Part shown: positions 21,598 to 24,108 of the stretch, piece after piece
Numbering within the stretch: the stretch's first letter is position 1
Layout: every line of letters starts with the position of its first letter
Origin: Candidatus Krumholzibacteriota bacterium
Lineage (GTDB): Bacteria; Krumholzibacteriota; Krumholzibacteriia; Krumholzibacteriales; Krumholzibacteriaceae
Assembly: GCA_030630165.1 (NCBI GenBank)
Contig: DAOVNN010000004.1
Location: forward strand, 1 to 24,108
Reading direction: 5' to 3'
DNA length: 24,108 bases
Made by a program: the position numbers and the translations under genes
The notes under the pieces: model-generated
What the model saw: only the letters and a program-made list of their open reading frames with translations
What the model was told of the DNA's origin: nothing
Databases searched by the model: none

Positions 21598-21846
21598 ATG
21601 CCGAAAAAGAAGATAACCCACGAACCGTTTGAAATCAAGGATTGCGCACTCTCGGCGATCGCTACCGGTCAGAAAGCGCAGAACCTCAAGGAGCTGCGAG
21701 ACAACATAGAGACGGTCGTACCGGGCAGTATCGCTTATCATTTCTGGGCCGGAAAGCTCAGGCCGCGGTTTGACGATCCCGAATTCAACAATGATTTCGC
21801 TGCCTGGTCGAGACACGCCCTGCACGACAAGGTGCTTGCCGAATGA
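21598..21846 (+). CDS. DUF5752-like protein, N-terminal part ended by an in-frame TGA
   Basis: This encodes 82 aa beginning MPKKKITHEPFEIKDCALS, with GQKAQNLKELRD, GSIAYHFWAGKLRPRFDD and NNDFAAWSRHALHDKVLAE before a TGA at 21844-21846. The sequence matches the first half of a protein family I know as DUF5752, whose members are about 200-220 aa and often sit beside trehalose-synthase-type glycosyltransferases. The next open frame (21853-22272) continues in the same reading frame and completes the expected protein, so the gene appears split by a single nonsense codon. The ribosome binding site is poor (GTGGGG, rather distant). The function of the family is unknown. A regulatory or structural partner of the synthase is inferred from the neighbourhood. 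Confidence 0.75.
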   Translation: MPKKKITHEPFEIKDCALSAIATGQKAQNLKELRDNIETVVPGSIAYHFWAGKLRPRFDDPEFNNDFAAWSRHALHDKVLAE

Positions 21847-21852
21847 CTCGGA

Positions 21853-22272
21853 ATGCTCGATCCCACCTCCTTCGACCGTTTCGAGGAGATGAAGCAGGAG
21901 CTGCTCGATATCATCGAGGAACGGCTCGACGAGAGCGAACACATCCTGTGGGCCAGCACAGATCAGCAGTTCTATTTCATCACTTCACAGATAGTGGTGT
22001 TCAGCGCACGCAAGACTATAGTCAAACCTGCCGAGCTTGTCTCTGTCGTCCCGGAGATGACATCAAGCAGCATCTTCTACCACTTCATTGACGCGCGCAC
22101 GAGGACTTTCGGTCATCTGGACGATTTCAGGGCGTGGCTGTACGGATTCGAAGACAAGTATCGCGACCTGTGCGACATTCTCTCCAATGTCGACCCGTTC
22201 TTCTCGACCCTGCCCGAACTGAGGCAGCAGCTCAGCAACATATTCAAGGACTACTTCGGGAAGGAGCGGTAA
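21853..22272 (+). CDS. DUF5752-like protein, C-terminal part after the in-frame stop
   Basis: This encodes 139 aa beginning MLDPTSFDRFEEMKQELL, with DIIEERLDESEHILWA, DQQFYFITSQIVVFSA, SSSIFYHFIDARTRTFGHLD, DFRAWLYGFEDKYRDL and a C-terminal helical segment ending KDYFGKER. It is in the same frame as the preceding fragment and starts two codons after the TGA, so it may be made by reinitiation, by readthrough, or not at all. Its second half repeats the layout of the N-terminal fragment (SI-x-YHF, then DDF-x2-W, then DK), pointing to an internal duplication. The stop codon overlaps the treT start as TAATG, implying translational coupling to the synthase. Confidence 0.7.
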   Translation: MLDPTSFDRFEEMKQELLDIIEERLDESEHILWASTDQQFYFITSQIVVFSARKTIVKPAELVSVVPEMTSSSIFYHFIDARTRTFGHLDDFRAWLYGFEDKYRDLCDILSNVDPFFSTLPELRQQLSNIFKDYFGKER

Positions 22273-23513
22273 TGGGGTCGGCACTCGACAAGTATTCCGA
22301 GATTTGCGGACCGGACGTCATCGACCAGCTGCGGCAGCTCGTCGCGCCCCTGAAAGGCGCCAAGGTCATTCATGTCAACTCGACGCGCAAGGGCGGTGGA
22401 GTAGCCGAGATCCTCGCCAAGCTGGTTCCGCTGAAGAAGGAACTCGGCATCGATGTCTCATGGGAAGTGATCGAAGGAGACGCCGATTTCTTCAAATGCA
22501 CGAAGGGATTCCATAACGCGCTGCAGGGAAACAAGGTCGAAATTCCGAGATCACTCCTTACGAATTACGAAGAGACCAATCGTCGTAATTCCGAAGACCT
22601 GCGCTCAAAGCTCGAGGACGCCGACATAGTGTTCATCCATGATCCTCAACCTGCCTCCCTCCTGGATTACTGTCCGGACAGAAAAGGCAAGTGGATATGG
22701 CGCTGCCACATTGACGCGAGCAGGCCGTACAGGCCTGTCTGGAAATACCTCCGTAACTTCGTTTCAGGGTACGATGCCAGCATATTTTCACTCGCCGCGT
22801 TCGCCCAGCCCCTCCCTCATGTCGAATACCTGATCGCGCCCAGCATCGACCCGCTCAGCGAGAAGAACATCGAGCTTGACCCGTCCGAGATCGAATCGGT
22901 CGTCTCGGGCCTGGGCGTCGACCTTGAACGCCCGATAATGACCCAGGTCTCCCGTTTCGACATATTCAAGGATCCGGTCGGTGTGATCCGGGCCTACAGG
23001 CTCACAAAGAAATTTATCCCTACACTCCAACTCATTCTTGCCGGCGGAGAAGCGACCGACGACCCTGAAGCGCTTTCCGTTCTCGACGATGTACGGACCG
23101 CGGCGAATGACGATCCTGATATTCATATAATGCTCCTTCCCGCCGACGCTCACCGCTCGATAAACGCCATTCAGCGTGCTTCCGACATTGTTCTTCAGAA
23201 GTCGTTAAAGGAGGGTTTCGGCCTGACGGTCACTGAGGCCATGTGGAAGGGGAAACCTGTGATCGGCGGGGATACCGGGGGAATAAGGATCCAGGTCGTA
23301 AACCATCAGACGGGATTCCTGTCAAACACGCCCGAGGGAGCGGCCCTTCGCGCGAGATACCTTCTCTTCCACAGAGATCTCCTCCAGGAAATGGGCGAGA
23401 AGGCAAGGAACTTCGTTCGCGAGAACTTCCTCCTCACCAGGCACCTGCGCGAATACCTCACTCTCATGGTCTCGCTGCTGCACGGACGCGGTGACAGGAT
23501 AGAGCTCGAATAG
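22272..23513 (+). CDS. treT: Trehalose synthase, glycosyltransferring type (TreT-like, GT4)
   Basis: TreT makes trehalose in one step from an NDP-glucose and glucose. The 413-aa GT-B protein has the glycine-rich acceptor loop VNSTRKGGGVAEIL at about residues 36-48 and HDPQPASL at 123-130. It also has WRCHIDASRP, QVSRFDIFKDPVGVI at 225-239 with likely donor-contacting R228 and K233, and EGFGLTVTEAMWKGKPVIG at about 314-332. This combination is typical of the TreT/trehalose phosphorylase family. The ATG at 22272 overlaps the previous stop and has AAGGAG at 22261-22266. The frame extends upstream to 22134, but that part overlaps the DUF5752-like gene. A phosphorylase or a different disaccharide synthase is possible, and the nearby otsB complicates the pathway. 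Confidence 0.86.
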   Translation: MGSALDKYSEICGPDVIDQLRQLVAPLKGAKVIHVNSTRKGGGVAEILAKLVPLKKELGIDVSWEVIEGDADFFKCTKGFHNALQGNKVEIPRSLLTNYEETNRRNSEDLRSKLEDADIVFIHDPQPASLLDYCPDRKGKWIWRCHIDASRPYRPVWKYLRNFVSGYDASIFSLAAFAQPLPHVEYLIAPSIDPLSEKNIELDPSEIESVVSGLGVDLERPIMTQVSRFDIFKDPVGVIRAYRLTKKFIPTLQLILAGGEATDDPEALSVLDDVRTAANDDPDIHIMLLPADAHRSINAIQRASDIVLQKSLKEGFGLTVTEAMWKGKPVIGGDTGGIRIQVVNHQTGFLSNTPEGAALRARYLLFHRDLLQEMGEKARNFVRENFLLTRHLREYLTLMVSLLHGRGDRIELE

Positions 23514-23524
23514 ATAGCGCCCGG

Positions 23525-23536
23525 GGAGGCGCCTCC
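23525..23536. repeat. Perfect 12-bp palindrome upstream of otsB
   Basis: GGAGGCGCCTCC is fully self-complementary and lies between treT and otsB. It contains a GGAGG Shine-Dalgarno sequence that would be paired if a hairpin formed or if two transcripts annealed. With no T tract it is not a terminator. It may limit translation from the first ATG (23542). Confidence 0.45.
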
Positions 23537-23568
23537 AACTGATGAAGATACTCACTTCAGGAACAGAT

Positions 23569-24108
23569 ATGACAGCTTTCCTCGAGCAACTCGGTTGTTC
23601 GGAGGGAAGACTGCTGATGCTCGATTACGATGGTACCCTCTCTCCGCACCATATCGAACGGCACGAGGCGGTGCCGTATCCCGGCATCAGGGAACTGCTC
23701 GTGGAGGCACTTGCCTCAGCCGACTGCAGGACCGTGATCGTTAGCGGCCGCTCCATATCCGACCTTCTCCCTCTTCTCGGACTGGAGAAGGGAATCGAGG
23801 TATGGGGCTGTCACGGATGGGAAAGACTCAGCGCTGACGGCAACTACTCAGGACCGGAACTCGACGGCGATATCACATCTGCCCTCGAGAAAGCGGCCGG
23901 ATGGGCAGCAGCGGAGGGCTTCGAGGACCGGCTCGAGATAAAGGCTGCCTGTGTCGCAGTACACTGGCGGGGACTCGCTGAAAAGACGGCAGCCGACCTG
24001 GAAAAGGCTGTCGGTGCGAGGTGGCGCGGGATCGCCGCCGGCAAGGACATGGAACTGCATCTTTTCAACGGCGGGGTCGAACTGCGGCCTGTCGGCATGA
24101 ATAAGGGC
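23569..24108 (+). CDS. otsB: Trehalose-phosphatase (OtsB-like HAD phosphatase), truncated by window end
   Basis: OtsB removes phosphate from trehalose 6-phosphate. The 180 visible codons show HAD motif I LDYDGTLSP (D19 and D21), motif II VIVSGRS (S59), WGCHGWERLS, and the start of motif III near ELRPVGMNKG with the catalytic Lys two residues before the window ends. These, with the cap-domain region between them, fit trehalose-phosphatases. The C-terminal motif IV lies outside the window. I chose the ATG at 23569, which has AGGA six bases upstream. An in-frame ATG at 23542 is the alternative, but its GGAGG is distant and inside a palindrome. It follows treT closely and is probably co-transcribed. 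A related sugar-phosphate substrate is possible. Confidence 0.88.
   Translation, partial: MTAFLEQLGCSEGRLLMLDYDGTLSPHHIERHEAVPYPGIRELLVEALASADCRTVIVSGRSISDLLPLLGLEKGIEVWGCHGWERLSADGNYSGPELDGDITSALEKAAGWAAAEGFEDRLEIKAACVAVHWRGLAEKTAADLEKAVGARWRGIAAGKDMELHLFNGGVELRPVGMNKG

Noticed and set aside
21844..21846. Selenocysteine or reassigned TGA codon in the DUF5752-like gene
   Set aside because: TGA serves as the normal stop elsewhere in the window (cca, both halves of the glycan operon, rmlC-like, rmlD). I see no convincing SECIS hairpin just after it, and no catalytic role is expected at this site.
1..24108. Insertion sequences, integrases, CRISPR arrays or phage genes
   Set aside because: No transposase or integrase motifs, terminal inverted repeats or regularly spaced direct repeats were seen. 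The tRNA genes are intact with no attachment-site duplication nearby.

Overview
The window looks like chromosomal DNA from a diderm (Gram-negative-type) bacterium. It has strong AGGAG-type ribosome binding sites, two lipobox lipoproteins, a SPOR-domain protein, an ECF sigma/anti-sigma pair and a surface-glycan locus. Base composition is moderately GC-rich, with frequent AGG/AGA and ATA codons. The trehalose synthase with a DUF5752-like partner, beside dTDP-sugar and acetamido-sugar genes, recalls poorly cultured FCB-like candidate phyla such as Krumholzibacteriota, Eisenbacteria or Latescibacterota. That placement is an impression from memory, not a demonstrated assignment. I see no mobile element, rRNA or CRISPR array.

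Positions 1-8900 are housekeeping and are mostly on the minus strand. They hold the 5' end of dnaK, a small Cys-rich protein, a CCA-adding enzyme directly behind a tRNA-Leu, and an ECF sigma/ZAS anti-sigma/lipoprotein operon. A tRNA-Gly/tRNA-Cys pair sits behind a consensus promoter, followed by glgA, galT and a SPOR lipoprotein. The only plus-strand gene here is a small DUF6982-like protein (2595-3023) with a two-hairpin leader. Between dnaK's neighbour and cca there is also a plus-strand promoter/hairpin/terminator arrangement (750-893) that looks like an unannotated small RNA.

Positions 8958-21452 are a glycan-assembly locus. The minus-strand half (15845 down to 8958) encodes a DegT-type aminotransferase, a phosphoglycosyl transferase that would start glycan assembly on a polyprenyl-phosphate carrier, and a Gfo/Idh/MocA oxidoreductase. 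It continues with a left-handed beta-helix acetyltransferase, two GT4 glycosyltransferases and a radical SAM/SPASM protein between them. The oxidoreductase, aminotransferase and acetyltransferase match the WbpB/WbpE/WbpD logic for installing a 3-acetamido group on a UDP-sugar. The divergent plus-strand half (16048-20716) encodes a GT4 enzyme, a thymidylate-kinase-like P-loop protein, an alkaline-phosphatase-superfamily enzyme, an RmlC-like cupin and RmlD. rmlA converges on rmlD with a 4-bp gap. No rmlB, UDP-sugar dehydrogenase, flippase or polymerase is present in the window.

Positions 21491-24108 begin with back-to-back promoters, one for rmlA and one for a trehalose module. That module holds a DUF5752-like gene broken by an in-frame TGA, a TreT-type trehalose synthase, and a trehalose-phosphatase (OtsB) cut by the window edge. 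GlgA and TreT both plausibly use nucleoside-diphosphate glucose, so glycogen and trehalose metabolism may be linked in this organism.

The observations most worth a second look are the interrupted, internally duplicated DUF5752-like gene, the candidate small RNA at 785-893, the kinase/phosphatase pair and the radical SAM enzyme in the glycan locus, and the tRNA-Leu/cca linkage.
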